DNA of 64,000 bases from CAVQND01 sp964653485 (GCA_964653485.1 CAZZFF010000020.1:3314-67313), one strand, 5' to 3'. Numbered from the stretch's first letter, positions 25,715-35,424 are shown. Numbers and translations are program-made. Notes: generated by a model not told the origin, from the letters alone.

Positions 25715-26713
25715 ATGACCACCATCTCGCTGGCCCTGCACGCGATGGCGACGCGCTTCGAGATGGTGTTGCATGGACAGAACCCGGTGGCGCTCCGCGC
25801 CGCCGGCGAGGAAGCACTGGCTGAGATCGAGAGGCTCGAAGCCCAGCTCAGCCTTTATCGCGACACCAGCGAAATTGCCCGCCTCAATGCCCGTGCGGCC
25901 CAAGGGCCGGTGCGTGTCACGCCCGGCCTTTTTTCTTTATTGACGCAGGCGCAACGGTTGCACCGCGAGAGCGGCGGCGCCTTCGACGTCACTATCGCTC
26001 CCTTGGTTCGCTGCTGGGGTTTCATGGGCGGCGGGGGGCGTTTGCCGGACGCGGCCACCCTCGCGTCCGCCCGCGCCAAGGTCGGCATGGGCCAGGTGGA
26101 GCTGGACCCGGAGGGCTTGACGGTCCGGTTTGCCTCCCCGGGTGTGATGCTCGACCTTGGGGCGATCGGCAAAGGCTACGCCATTGGCCGCGCGGTGGAC
26201 ATCCTCCGCGAGGCCGGCCTCACCAGCGCCTTGGTCCACGGCGGAACAAGCACGGTCTTTGGCCTCGGCCATCCGCCCGATGCGGAGTTCTGGAAGGTAG
26301 CGGTGGAAAACCCGCGCCGAGCGTTGCAGGGCGCCCGTTCGGGAGTCCTCGCGCCAACCGAGGGCAAGCGGACCCCGGGGGAAACCTTCGCGACGGTGCC
26401 TTTGCGCGACCAGGCGATGTCGGTTTCGGCGATTTGGGGCAGGTCCTTTCTTGCTGAGGGAAAGACTTATGGCCATGTCCTGGACCCGCGCACAGGCATG
26501 CCCGTGTCCGGAGCGGTCCTGGCGGCCGTTGTCCTGCCCTCGGCCACCGAAACCGACGCGCTCTCCACTGCCCTGCTGGTGCTGGGCATGGAAGGACAAA
26601 AAAAGATAGCCGGGCTGCGAGCCGGCATGAAAACGATGGTGGCAGCCGGCGAGGAGGGCCAATTCCGCGTGGAAACCATCGGCATCGCGATCGAAAGCTC
26701 AAAAGCCCGTTGA
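25715..26713 (+). CDS. apbE: FAD:protein FMN transferase
   Basis: A 332-residue ApbE-type enzyme that transfers FMN from FAD to Thr residues of flavoproteins such as Nqr and Rnf subunits. The family marks are present: ALHAMATRFEM at the start, SGGAFDVTIAPLV, LDLGAIGKGYAIGRAVD, HVLDPRTGMPV and SATETDALSTALLVLG. It follows the oxidoreductase stop by 6 bp and is probably co-transcribed. No signal peptide or lipobox is seen, whereas many ApbE proteins are lipoproteins, so this one may act in the cytoplasm. No Nqr or Rnf gene is nearby. Confidence 0.92.
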   Translation: MTTISLALHAMATRFEMVLHGQNPVALRAAGEEALAEIERLEAQLSLYRDTSEIARLNARAAQGPVRVTPGLFSLLTQAQRLHRESGGAFDVTIAPLVRCWGFMGGGGRLPDAATLASARAKVGMGQVELDPEGLTVRFASPGVMLDLGAIGKGYAIGRAVDILREAGLTSALVHGGTSTVFGLGHPPDAEFWKVAVENPRRALQGARSGVLAPTEGKRTPGETFATVPLRDQAMSVSAIWGRSFLAEGKTYGHVLDPRTGMPVSGAVLAAVVLPSATETDALSTALLVLGMEGQKKIAGLRAGMKTMVAAGEEGQFRVETIGIAIESSKAR

Positions 26714-26747
26714 AAAACAACCACATCGCGGCTACGTTCACTTTGGT

Positions 26748-27614
26748 ATGCTAGAGGACCGTTCCTATATGCGTGAGACGCCCTTCGACACGCGCCGATC
26801 CGCGACAGTCATGTTGCTGATCGCCCTCGTGGCGGCTTTCCTCTTGCAGAAATTTGTGGACCTGCTCCCCAGCGTTCGGTTCAACGAATACTTCGCGTTG
26901 AGCCTGCGGGGCCTGCAGCACGGGTACGTCTGGCAGTTGCTGACCTACCAGTTCATGCACGTGGGACTCCTGCACTTGTTGTTCAATTGCTGGGCGATCT
27001 ATGTGTTTGGCCACGACGTGGAGATGGCGCTGGGCCGCAACTCCTTTTTGACGCTCTACTTTTCCAGCGGCATCATCGGGGGCGCGGCGCAGACCTTGGC
27101 CGAGTTGGCGTCGCCCGTTTACTTTCGCGGGCCCGTCGTGGGGGCCTCGGCGGCGGCGTTCGGACTGGCCGCGGCCTTTGCGGTGCTCTTTCCCAACCGG
27201 GTATTGCTCCTCTTTTTTGTCCTGCCGATACGCGCCAAGTGGCTCCTCGCCCTGAGCGGGGCCCTGGCGCTCTATGGCTTGATCTCCCCCTTTGACGGCA
27301 CGGCCCACGCGGCGCACCTGGGCGGCATGCTCACGGGTTTGGTGTTCATCCGCTACGCGGTCCATTGGCAGTGGCCGAGCTTTGGCCGCCTGCGCAAGCT
27401 CTCCTCCCGCCGCCTCGTCAAAGTCCACTTCGAGAAGCCCGGCTTCTGGTCGCGCTCCAAGCTCCCCCCCGACGAGGACGTGCCTCCCGAGGAGTTCGTC
27501 AGCAGGGAGGTCGATCCGATTCTCGACAAAATCTCCGCCCACGGCATCCAGAGCCTGACCGAACGCGAACGGCGCATCCTGGAGGCGGCTCGCGCCAAGA
27601 TCGGCAACCGCTAA
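26748..27614 (+). CDS. Rhomboid family intramembrane serine protease
   Basis: A 288-residue membrane protein with about six helices. HVGLLHLLFN has the rhomboid HxxxN (H76, N80), the nucleophile lies in GPVVGASAAAFG (S134, GxSx), and the paired His is in HAAHLGGMLTG (H190). A cytoplasmic tail of about 80 residues carries a short ordered end (SLTERERRILEAARAKIG), common in bacterial rhomboids with extra cytoplasmic domains. It would cleave membrane substrates in the inner membrane. No candidate substrate is evident in the window. It converges with the PagL-like gene 33 bp away. Confidence 0.9.
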   Translation: MLEDRSYMRETPFDTRRSATVMLLIALVAAFLLQKFVDLLPSVRFNEYFALSLRGLQHGYVWQLLTYQFMHVGLLHLLFNCWAIYVFGHDVEMALGRNSFLTLYFSSGIIGGAAQTLAELASPVYFRGPVVGASAAAFGLAAAFAVLFPNRVLLLFFVLPIRAKWLLALSGALALYGLISPFDGTAHAAHLGGMLTGLVFIRYAVHWQWPSFGRLRKLSSRRLVKVHFEKPGFWSRSKLPPDEDVPPEEFVSREVDPILDKISAHGIQSLTERERRILEAARAKIGNR

Positions 27615-27647
27615 CGTCAGACTCTCCAAGCCGTCTTGCACCGGCCA

Positions 27648-28226
27648 CTAAAACCGGTAGCCGAACGCCACGACGTGCAGGTTAAGGCCGGGATTGCTCT
27701 CGCTGATGCTCGCGTTGGACATGTGCTGGAAGCGGTAGCCCAAGCGCCAGTGCTTCGCGAGGTCCCAATACAATCCAATATGGCTGGTGAATTGGACCGG
27801 GTCGCCAAAGTCCTTGGTGTCGAATTCCCAGCGGGAGATGAACGTCGGGCCGGAGCCGCCCTCGATTGAAATCGGGATTCCCTCGTGTCCGAGGGCGAGA
27901 ATGGCCGCAGGCGTCCCAACGGCGCCGCCGGAGTGGTTATTCCCCATCCAACCGGCCGATACGTCGAGGCGGCTCTGAAGGTTCCATTTCTTCCCCAAGT
28001 CCCAGCCCCAGGGCAGGTTCCAATCCACAAAGGCCTCGGCCTGGTGAAAGTCCTGGTTGGAGCTGCTGGCCCCGGCGCCGAAGCGGGCGCCCGACGACTC
28101 CAAGCTGAGCCCTCCGGCCTCCGCGCCGGCAACTGCCGCCAGCAGGAGACCGGCCGAGGCCCATCCGATAAGGCTATCCTGACCCTGTTTAACCAGTGAA
28201 ACATCCATGGCACGGGATGCTGGCAT
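27648..28226 (-). CDS. PagL-like lipid A 3-O-deacylase, acyloxyacyl hydrolase family
   Basis: A 192-residue outer-membrane beta-barrel lipase that would remove the 3-O acyl chain of lipid A. A signal peptide is present (WASAGLLLAAVAGAEAG, near residues 22-38), beta strands follow, and the sequence ends in an aromatic Phe. The catalytic pair is in FQHMSNAS (H168, S170). In Pseudomonas PagL a Glu lies 14 residues after this His. Here position 182 is Asn (NPGLN), a pattern also seen in family members annotated from genomes, so activity is unproven. ATG 28206-28208 is an alternative start. It is the last gene of a six-gene minus-strand set, downstream of the response regulator with a 27-bp gap. 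Confidence 0.82.
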   Translation of the reverse strand: MPASRAMDVSLVKQGQDSLIGWASAGLLLAAVAGAEAGGLSLESSGARFGAGASSSNQDFHQAEAFVDWNLPWGWDLGKKWNLQSRLDVSAGWMGNNHSGGAVGTPAAILALGHEGIPISIEGGSGPTFISRWEFDTKDFGDPVQFTSHIGLYWDLAKHWRLGYRFQHMSNASISESNPGLNLHVVAFGYRF

Positions 28227-28253
28227 AGCCGAACGACAGTGGCAAGACGTGAA

Positions 28254-28880
28254 TCAGCCCCGGAGGAACTTGGCAACCGCCTCGGTCCGGGTGCGCACCT
28301 GGAGCTTCTCATAGATGCGGCGGATGTAGGTGTGGACGGTCTCGTAGCTGATGCCGAGCTTTTCGGCGATTTCCTTGTAGAGGAAGCCCTTGCTCAGACA
28401 ATCGAGGACTTCCTGTTCGCGCTCGGAGAGGTTTTCGGTCGGCTGAGTGGAAGGGCCTGTCTTTTGGAAGGACTGGATGACCTTGCGGGCGATGTGAGTG
28501 GTCATGGGAGAACCGCCGCGATTGACCTCGCGGATGGCCTCGAGCAATTCGGCGCTCTTGGTGCGCTTCAGGAGGTAGCCGGACGCCCCCGCGGCAAGGG
28601 CGTTGAAGATGGTGTCCGTGTCCTCATAGACCGTGAGCATGAGCACCTGGGTTCCGGGCAGACGCGGCTTCAAGTGCCGAACGCATTCCACGCCGTTCAT
28701 GCCCGGGAGGTTGATGTCCATCAGGACAACCTCGGGGCGGTCCTTGGGCAAGCCCTGGAGAGCGGCCTCGGCGGTGGGGTAATGGCTCACACAACGGAAT
28801 CCCTCCGCGCGGTCGATGACCCTGGCCAAGGTGCCGCGCAATTGCTCGTTGTCTTCGACTATAGAAACGGTGATGGGCAT
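28254..28880 (-). CDS. NarL/FixJ-type response regulator
   Basis: A 208-residue receiver plus LuxR-type HTH. The phosphoacceptor is D55 in VVLMDINLPG; the acidic pocket EDNEQL and Lys of GYLLKRT complete it. The DNA-binding part (about 145-208) has LSEREQEVLDCLSKG and KEIAEKLGISYETVHTYIRRIY. It starts three bases after the kinase stop, so the pair is one operon and a cognate system. Its targets may include the neighbouring lipid-modifying genes or PagL, by location only. Confidence 0.95.
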   Translation of the reverse strand: MPITVSIVEDNEQLRGTLARVIDRAEGFRCVSHYPTAEAALQGLPKDRPEVVLMDINLPGMNGVECVRHLKPRLPGTQVLMLTVYEDTDTIFNALAAGASGYLLKRTKSAELLEAIREVNRGGSPMTTHIARKVIQSFQKTGPSTQPTENLSEREQEVLDCLSKGFLYKEIAEKLGISYETVHTYIRRIYEKLQVRTRTEAVAKFLRG

Positions 28881-28883
28881 GGT

Positions 28884-31800
28884 CTAGGTCTGATTTCCAA
28901 GCAGCGCCGAGATGCGCGCCACGGTGCCGCGAGCGGGGCCGGGGCCGATGACAAAATCGCCGCCGACGTCCTCCATCCGCTTGCGCATGTTGCGCAGGCC
29001 GTTCCTTCCCTTGTTCCCGGCTCCGGCGGGAAGCCCCCGGCCATCATCTTCGATATCGAGCATAAAACGTCCCGGCTCGAGGCGCAAGCGCAGCCAGACC
29101 GAGGACGCGTGGGCGTGCTTGACGATGTTGTTGACCGCTTCCTTGGCCACCAGAAAGACATTGTGGCGCAGTTCCGGCGAGATGGGGATGGCGGGCAGTT
29201 GGGCCGGGGCATCGAGGCGGTAGCGCAGCCCGGCCAGGGCCAGATACTCCTCGGCATATTTGCAAATGTAGTTGACCAACCCGTCCAAAGTGTCGTTCGC
29301 AGGGTTGACCGTCCAGACGATCTCATCCAACGCGCGGGTGGTATCGGTCGCAGTCTGCGAAATTTGGCGGGCATGAGCAGCCACCTCGTCCGGCAGGGCC
29401 TTGTCGGTCTCAGCCAACTCTCCGAGAAGGGCGACCTGCGTGAGGTTGGCCCCAAGTTGGTCGTGGAGGTCGCGGGCGATGCGGGCCCGTTCCCTTTCCA
29501 GCGCCTCATGCTGGCGCAGCACGGCCAATTGCCGCTGAAGCTTCTGGGTGGACACATAATGAACGGAGCCAATGATCCCGGCCAGCAGCGTGACTGCCGA
29601 GGCGGTCAGAAACCACCAAGTCTCCCAAAAGGGGGGCAGGACGGTAACCGCCAAGGTGCTGCCCTGGTTGTTCCAGACGCCATCTTCGTTGCAAGCCGCG
29701 ACGTGGAAACGGTATCGCCCGGGAGGAAGCTTGCCATAGTAGGCGTGGCGCTCATCCAGGGCCGGACTCCACTCTCGTTGGTAGTGCTCCATCCAGTAGC
29801 GAAACCGGGCGCGATCCGCGGCGCCCAGATTCAGGCTCGTGTACTGAATGTCCAACCCCTCCTTGCCGGGAGGGATGACGACATCCTGGGGCGGGGCGGC
29901 CCGGAAGCTATTGGACCCTTGCTCGCCTTGTATCCAGACCGACTCGATAACCACGGGCGGCTGGTTGGTATTGGGATGGAGTTGGGCTGGGTCCACCGAG
30001 ACCAGGCCGCCGGTCGTGGGAAACCACAGCGTGCCATCCCGGGTTTGGCAAGCCGCTGGCTGCGAGCCAAAAGTGCATTCGCTCGCCGGCAGCCCATCCG
30101 CCCTCCCATAATCACGCGGCGAGATCGAATCCATCAGCCCGTCGGCGGGATTTGGGGGCGTCTTCTTCTCCGTCGACCCGTTCGCGAGTTGGTTGAGCTT
30201 GCTCTTGGGGACCCGGATAAGACCCCCGTAGGAGCCGATCCACAGGTATCCCTGCCTGTCTTCCGCCAGGTAGCCCAGCTTGCCAAAGGGAAGCCCGTCC
30301 TTGCTGGTGAAAGAGAACCATCGGCCGTCATGGAAACGAGCCAGGCCGCCGGAAGTCCCCGCCCACAAGACCCCCTCCTTGTCGACGAGCAGAGACGCCA
30401 CATCGTCTCCAGGCAGGCCGTTGGTTCGGACGAACCAGGTGAGGCGGCCCTGGCGCAGACGACCTATTCCGCCCCCGGCCGTGCCCACCCATAGGTTTCC
30501 TTCCGCATCATCGGTGATGGCTTGGACCGAGTTGGCCGAAGGGCCGTTTACAGTGGTATTGGTTCTCCAGTCGCGTCCATCCCACCGCGCCAACCCGCCT
30601 GCCGTGCCGGCCCACAATACTCCCTGGCGGTCTTGGTAGAGGGCGAAGATATGAGGGTCGATGGCATCGGCCCCGGGAGCAGGGGTGAAACTGCCGTCCC
30701 GGAACTGGAACAGTCCGTGCCCCTGGGTGCCGACCCAGACCCTCCCGTCGCGGTCCACCAACACGCTGCGCAAATAGACCGATTTCTGGACGTTGTTTTG
30801 CTGCTGAACGATATTGGTGAACACAATGGTTGTCTGGCCCGTCCAGTGGTCAACCCGCTCCTGGTTGTAGCCGATCCAAAGTCCACCCTGCCCATCCTCG
30901 CACACCGATTGGACCACCAACCCCGCCGAGAACGACAAGAGATCAAAGGCCGGGCGCTTGACACGAATCAGACCGTCCCCGTTGGTCCCCACCCAGAGAC
31001 AGCCCTCCCGGTCCACATGAAGCGAGAGGACCGCCCTGCCCGGCAGCCCTTGTTCGCTCCCAATTCGCGTGTATTGGCCCTGCGCATCGAACCAATAGAT
31101 TTCCCCCGCGTAGGTGCCGGCTATCAGGTTCCCTTGGAGGTCCTCGCAGACGGCGGTGACGGGGCTGCGCAACTGGTCCCATGGATACGCATGCCGGGGA
31201 AAACCGGCGTCGGGTCGGTCGGCCTTGTACTTCCAGATATACCCGTTAGCCAGGCGCCAGTAACCGCCGCGCCTGCTGGCCAGCAGGAAATCGAGTCTGA
31301 AGACCCGCAGTTTGTCCAGGAACGGCAGCTCTCCGCTGGCAGCCCAATCGGGGTCCGGACGCAAGGACCTCTGCCAATCGTCGGTGCCGACCCACAGCAG
31401 GCCGGAATCCTCGGCGATAAGCGCCCGCCGGCGGCTGGGCTCGACCGCCCAGCCGCGGATTGCGCCGTTGTGGAAACGGACCAAATGGCCGGGCGATTCG
31501 TCGGCTGGACCGTCGGCAACGTGCAGCCAGACCGCCCCGTTGGTGTCCTGACAAATGGCCTTGAGCAGGCCCAGCGATCTGCCAGCCTCCAGCTCGATGT
31601 GGGTGATCTTGCCCTGGGGACTGACCATGGCGATGCCCTCGGACAAGGTGCCGATCCAGAGGTTGGTCTGGCTGTCCTCGAACAAACTCACGATCTGGTT
31701 GCTCTTAAGCCCCGGAGTATTGTCCTGGTCAAATCGAGTGAACCGTCTTCCGTCAAAGCGGGCCAGACCGCCCAATGTCCCGACCCAAAGATAGCCGTCC

Positions 31801-31955
31801 CGAGTCTGTGTCATGGCCGCCACACAACTCTGCGGCAGCCCTTGCTCCTCGCCAAACCGCTCGACCATGAAGCGGGCGTCGGCCGCCCGAACACAGCAGC
31901 AACAGACGCCTAACCACAGCCCGCCGGCGGCGATAATCCAACGGTTCTTCGGCAC
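28884..31955 (-). CDS. Two-component sensor kinase with periplasmic beta-propeller, Y_Y_Y domain and HisKA_3 core
   Basis: A 1023-residue inner-membrane kinase. After a signal peptide (IIAAGGLWLGVCCCCVRA) the periplasmic part has many Reg_prop units of the form GLPxxxVxxxxxDxxGxLWVGTxxGLxRFxG (about 35-650), giving a propeller. A Y_Y_Y-like beta domain follows (about 660-770). A membrane helix lies near 780-805 (WWFLTASAVTLLAGIIGSV). The cytoplasm holds a HisKA_3 phosphoacceptor His in RIARDLHDQLGANLTQ and an HATPase with EAVNNIVKHAHAS, DIEDDGRGLP and GRNGLRNM. This architecture resembles hybrid kinases that sense oligosaccharides or cell-envelope ligands. It partners the adjacent NarL regulator. 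The ligand is unknown. Confidence 0.95.
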   Translation of the reverse strand: MPKNRWIIAAGGLWLGVCCCCVRAADARFMVERFGEEQGLPQSCVAAMTQTRDGYLWVGTLGGLARFDGRRFTRFDQDNTPGLKSNQIVSLFEDSQTNLWIGTLSEGIAMVSPQGKITHIELEAGRSLGLLKAICQDTNGAVWLHVADGPADESPGHLVRFHNGAIRGWAVEPSRRRALIAEDSGLLWVGTDDWQRSLRPDPDWAASGELPFLDKLRVFRLDFLLASRRGGYWRLANGYIWKYKADRPDAGFPRHAYPWDQLRSPVTAVCEDLQGNLIAGTYAGEIYWFDAQGQYTRIGSEQGLPGRAVLSLHVDREGCLWVGTNGDGLIRVKRPAFDLLSFSAGLVVQSVCEDGQGGLWIGYNQERVDHWTGQTTIVFTNIVQQQNNVQKSVYLRSVLVDRDGRVWVGTQGHGLFQFRDGSFTPAPGADAIDPHIFALYQDRQGVLWAGTAGGLARWDGRDWRTNTTVNGPSANSVQAITDDAEGNLWVGTAGGGIGRLRQGRLTWFVRTNGLPGDDVASLLVDKEGVLWAGTSGGLARFHDGRWFSFTSKDGLPFGKLGYLAEDRQGYLWIGSYGGLIRVPKSKLNQLANGSTEKKTPPNPADGLMDSISPRDYGRADGLPASECTFGSQPAACQTRDGTLWFPTTGGLVSVDPAQLHPNTNQPPVVIESVWIQGEQGSNSFRAAPPQDVVIPPGKEGLDIQYTSLNLGAADRARFRYWMEHYQREWSPALDERHAYYGKLPPGRYRFHVAACNEDGVWNNQGSTLAVTVLPPFWETWWFLTASAVTLLAGIIGSVHYVSTQKLQRQLAVLRQHEALERERARIARDLHDQLGANLTQVALLGELAETDKALPDEVAAHARQISQTATDTTRALDEIVWTVNPANDTLDGLVNYICKYAEEYLALAGLRYRLDAPAQLPAIPISPELRHNVFLVAKEAVNNIVKHAHASSVWLRLRLEPGRFMLDIEDDGRGLPAGAGNKGRNGLRNMRKRMEDVGGDFVIGPGPARGTVARISALLGNQT

Positions 31956-31973
31956 GCCCGGCAGTCTGCCGAA

Positions 31974-33560
31974 TTAATGGGCCTGACGCAACTCGACATG
32001 CCGCGTCTTGCCGCTGGTCGTCTTGGGCAACTCGGACACGAACTCGACTTCGCGCGGGTACTTGTAAGCCGCCATCAGGCGCTTGCAATGGCTTTGCAGG
32101 TCCGTCTTGAGCTCGTCATTTCCCATGACGCCGGGCCGGAGAACGACGCAGGCCTTGACAATCTGGCCGCGCAGCGAGTCGGGTTTGCCGATGACTCCCG
32201 CATCCAGCACCGCCGGGTGTTCGAGCAACACGCTCTCGACTTCAAATGGCCCGATTCTGTAGCCGGAACTCTTGATGACATCGTCACTCCGGCCGAGAAA
32301 CCAGAAGTAGTTGTCCTCGTCGCGCACCGCGCGGTCTCCGGTCAAGTACCAGTCGCCTCGAAACTTGCGCGCCATCTCCTCCGGATTGAGCCAGTATTCG
32401 CGAAACAGCCCCAGTGGCCGCGCCGGCTTTACTCGCACCGCCACCTCCCCTTCGCGCCCGGCGGGCACCTCGTTAAGGTCCGCGTCCAGCAAAGCGATCG
32501 TGAAACCCGGAGTGGGCTTGCCCATGGAGCCGGCCTGCACCGGCCACCCCACAGAACGGAAGTTGCCGATCAGCACCACCGTCTCGGTCTGCCCGTAGGC
32601 CTCATACAGGGTCAACCCCGTCGCGTCGCGCCACAGGTTGAGCACCTCCGGGTTGAGAGGTTCGCCGGCCGAAACGCAATGCCGCAAGTGCGGAAATCGC
32701 TGTCTGGCCAGGTTCTGGCGCACGATCAGCCGCAGGGCCGTCGGCGGCGCGCACCAGGAGGTCACCGGAAAGCTGGCCAGCGTGTCCAGGGTGCGCGTCG
32801 GATCGAACTTGCCCGGACAGTCCGCCGCAAACACACACGCGCCCATTTGCCAGGGTCCGTAGAAGCTCGACCAGGCCGCTTTGCCCCAACCCAGGTCCGA
32901 GATGTTCCAATGCACGTCGCTAGGCCGCAGGTCGAGCCAGTAGCGGCCCGTCAGGCGGTGGCCAAGTCCGTAGCTGGCTTGGGTGTGGAGCACCATCTTC
33001 GGTTCGCCCGTCGTGGCGCTCGTAAAATAGAGAATGCCGGGGTCGTCGCTCCGGGTTGGCTCCCCGCTGAATCGGTCCTCCGCCCTTTCCAGTCCGGCGT
33101 CGAAATCAACCCATCCGGGTTGCCCTCCGCCCACGGCCACCCGCAATCCATCGAACCCCCCGGTCTTGGACACGCCGTCTTCATTCGTGATGACCGCGCT
33201 CACCCGGGCGGTCGCCAACCGAAACGCCACGTCTCTCCCGGTCAGAAGCAGCGTGGCGGGCACAGGCACGGCCCCGAGCCGGATCAATCCCAGCATGGCC
33301 ACCCACCATTGCGGCATCCGCGGCAGCATCAACAGGACACGATCCCCCCGCCCAACCCCGTTGGCTCGCAGAAAATTGGCCGCCCGGCAGCTCAACGCCG
33401 ACAGTTGGCTAAAGGAGAATTTCTGCTCGACCCCGGTGGTCAAGTTCACGCACCAAAGACCGATCGCCCTCGGGCGCTCTCGCGCCCAAAAGTCGATCAC
33501 GTCTTTGGCAAAATTGAAATAAAGAGGCCTATCCGGCGTCTCTGGTCTGACCGCGTGCAT
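31974..33560 (-). CDS. Medium-chain acyl-CoA synthetase-like AMP-forming ligase
   Basis: A 528-residue ANL-superfamily enzyme that activates a carboxylic acid through an acyl-AMP intermediate. The phosphate-binding loop is YFTSATTGEPK, the adenine region is YEAYGQTET, the hinge is WYLTGDRAVRDEDNYFWFLGRSDD, and the catalytic lysine motif is KTTSGKTRHVEL at the C-terminus. The order of motifs fits MACS-family acyl-CoA or acetyl-CoA synthetases. ATG 33558-33560 is used since MHAVRPETPDRPLYFNFAKDVID aligns with family N-termini. It stands 18 bp upstream of the sensor kinase gene and 52 bp after the GMC gene, so it shares an operon with both. Substrate unknown; long-chain or aromatic acid is possible. 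Confidence 0.88.
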   Translation of the reverse strand: MHAVRPETPDRPLYFNFAKDVIDFWARERPRAIGLWCVNLTTGVEQKFSFSQLSALSCRAANFLRANGVGRGDRVLLMLPRMPQWWVAMLGLIRLGAVPVPATLLLTGRDVAFRLATARVSAVITNEDGVSKTGGFDGLRVAVGGGQPGWVDFDAGLERAEDRFSGEPTRSDDPGILYFTSATTGEPKMVLHTQASYGLGHRLTGRYWLDLRPSDVHWNISDLGWGKAAWSSFYGPWQMGACVFAADCPGKFDPTRTLDTLASFPVTSWCAPPTALRLIVRQNLARQRFPHLRHCVSAGEPLNPEVLNLWRDATGLTLYEAYGQTETVVLIGNFRSVGWPVQAGSMGKPTPGFTIALLDADLNEVPAGREGEVAVRVKPARPLGLFREYWLNPEEMARKFRGDWYLTGDRAVRDEDNYFWFLGRSDDVIKSSGYRIGPFEVESVLLEHPAVLDAGVIGKPDSLRGQIVKACVVLRPGVMGNDELKTDLQSHCKRLMAAYKYPREVEFVSELPKTTSGKTRHVELRQAH

Positions 33561-33612
33561 CGCGCTAAGACCAATAGCTGAACCGGCCCGCAAAGTAAAG
33601 CAACCAGCGAGG

Positions 33613-35424
33613 TCAACCGATGAAATGCATCGCGTTCCGCCGGGCCAGGGCCATGATCGAGCCTTGCGGGTTGACGCCGGGAGCGGTGCATAAGAGGCTG
33701 GCATCGTTGATAAAGAGGTTGTCGAATCCGTGAACCCGCCCGAATGAATCGGTGGCGCACCTGTGCTGTTCCTCGCCCATGGGGCAGGAGCAGAACAGAT
33801 GGACCGTCATGAGGCGGGCCAGGCCGTTGGGGAGTATCCGGGGCAACTGGCGCAGGTCGTCGCGACCGAGCAGGCGTGGGCCGCCGGCAAGGCTCGGATA
33901 GAGGGCGACGGCGCCGGCGGCGAACAGGATTTCTCCCAGTTTTAGAAGCCCCTCGGCCAGGGCGCGGCGGTCTGGCTCGCCGAGATGCCAGCGGACTAGC
34001 GGGTCTTGGAACCCGGCGAGGGACCGCACCGTGCCATGCCCCTGCCCGGCGAGCATCGCGTAGTAATTGGCCATGCAGCTCCATGCCTGGGGAACTTCCG
34101 AGGCCCAAGAGGGGTGATCGATCATGCCCAGGGCCAGGTACGGAGGCGAACTGATCGAGCAGCCAAAGCTCAGCAGGGGCGCAAATTCCCGCACCTGATG
34201 GACCGGCACGCCCATGTCCGCGGCGTTCACCGGGTCGGGGAACCGCGCAACGATCTTGACCGTGGGATGCACTTGCAGGGTCTCGCCGATGTTGCGGGTA
34301 ATGCCGCTCCGGCGGAGCAGCGCCGGGGTCTGGACGGCGCCCCCGCACACGAAGACGGTCCCCGCCTCGATGCGCAGGGTCCCCGCGACGGCGTGGGTGC
34401 CTTCCAGGAGCCACTTGCCAGGTTGCCGGCGAAGGCGCTGGATGCGGGTTCGCGCAAGCAGCTTGCCGCCGGCCCGGAGGAAGCGCGGCACAAACGTGCG
34501 GGTCATGGACTGGCGGCCGCCGCCGGCGCCGTAGCGAAACCAGCGGGGCGCCTCAATCGACTTCCAGCCCAGGCTCAATGCGCCCTCGTGGAGCTTGAGA
34601 GACGCCGCCGGGGCGCCTCCAGGCATGAACGAGACCGACAGGTCGCGCTCGCCGGCCTCGAAATGCGGGCGCAAATCCGCCTCGGTGAGGGCGGATACCT
34701 TGAATTCCCGCCGCCACAACTCCAGGATTCCCGGCGGCGTCCGATGATAGAGCCCGCTGTTGATCTCGCTGCCGCCTCCGACGCAACAGCCCTCGACGTA
34801 GGCCACCTTGTTCGCGCCCATGGTGACGGTCTGGCCGCCGTTGCGGTATTTCTGGACCATCTCCTCTTTCGAGAAAGGCGGGCAGGAGTCCAACGGGTAA
34901 AACGGACCCTCCTCGATGAGAAGCACATCGCGTCCGGCTTCAGCCAGAAGGCAGGCGGTGATGGCGCCGCCTGGCCCGGAGCCGACGACCGCGATGCCGC
35001 ATCGAATCTCCCGCGCCGGGGCCGAAATGACTCCCTCCGCCTGGGCCGCCGGAACCGGCGCGGGCTGGAAGTCGGTCGCAGTGCCCTCGGTCTGGCGGCT
35101 GTAAAGCGCGAGAATGGCCAGGCTCTCGTAGTAACGCATCAAGTCGCGCTGAACACCCAGCCGGGAGTTCTTCCAGGCTTCAATCTGGCGCCGGCGCTTC
35201 CCGGGCGGCTGAGCGTGAAAAGGCTGGCCCGCGCGAAGGAGGCCGGCGAGGTCGAAGCCGAGGGTGGCGGCGCGGATGGGGGTGCGCAAATAGTCCGGCA
35301 AGCTGGCCTGCTGGGCCAGAATGAAGCGCGCAAGGTCGTTGTAGGGGGCCTGCAAATCGGCCCGCCCCGCCACGGCGTGGGCCTCCGCGAACGAATATGC
35401 GAGGGCTGAGACTACGTCATCCAT
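33613..35424 (-). CDS. FAD-dependent GMC oxidoreductase, long-chain alcohol oxidase-like
   Basis: A 603-residue flavoprotein. A helical N-terminal domain (1-130) resembles that of long-chain fatty alcohol oxidases (RxPIRAATLGFD; EAWKNSRLGVQRDLMRYYESLAILALYS). The FAD-binding motif VVGSGPGGAITACLL is near 145, then GPFYPLD, GCCVGGGSEINSG and the GMC C-terminal block HLFCSCPMG with NLFINDASL and NPQGSIMALARR. The FCSCPMG segment takes the catalytic His-containing position. Start ATG 35422-35424 avoids overlap with the upstream gene; ATG or GTG upstream would overlap it. It probably oxidises alcohol groups on lipid-like substrates. It shares an operon with an acyl-CoA synthetase and a prenyltransferase. 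Confidence 0.85.
   Translation of the reverse strand: MDDVVSALAYSFAEAHAVAGRADLQAPYNDLARFILAQQASLPDYLRTPIRAATLGFDLAGLLRAGQPFHAQPPGKRRRQIEAWKNSRLGVQRDLMRYYESLAILALYSRQTEGTATDFQPAPVPAAQAEGVISAPAREIRCGIAVVGSGPGGAITACLLAEAGRDVLLIEEGPFYPLDSCPPFSKEEMVQKYRNGGQTVTMGANKVAYVEGCCVGGGSEINSGLYHRTPPGILELWRREFKVSALTEADLRPHFEAGERDLSVSFMPGGAPAASLKLHEGALSLGWKSIEAPRWFRYGAGGGRQSMTRTFVPRFLRAGGKLLARTRIQRLRRQPGKWLLEGTHAVAGTLRIEAGTVFVCGGAVQTPALLRRSGITRNIGETLQVHPTVKIVARFPDPVNAADMGVPVHQVREFAPLLSFGCSISSPPYLALGMIDHPSWASEVPQAWSCMANYYAMLAGQGHGTVRSLAGFQDPLVRWHLGEPDRRALAEGLLKLGEILFAAGAVALYPSLAGGPRLLGRDDLRQLPRILPNGLARLMTVHLFCSCPMGEEQHRCATDSFGRVHGFDNLFINDASLLCTAPGVNPQGSIMALARRNAMHFIG

Noticed and set aside
28239..31913. Two long plus-strand open frames across the sensor-kinase gene
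   Set aside because: They mirror the kinase in antisense. Composition is typical of high-GC shadow frames, and the minus-strand protein has full domain structure.
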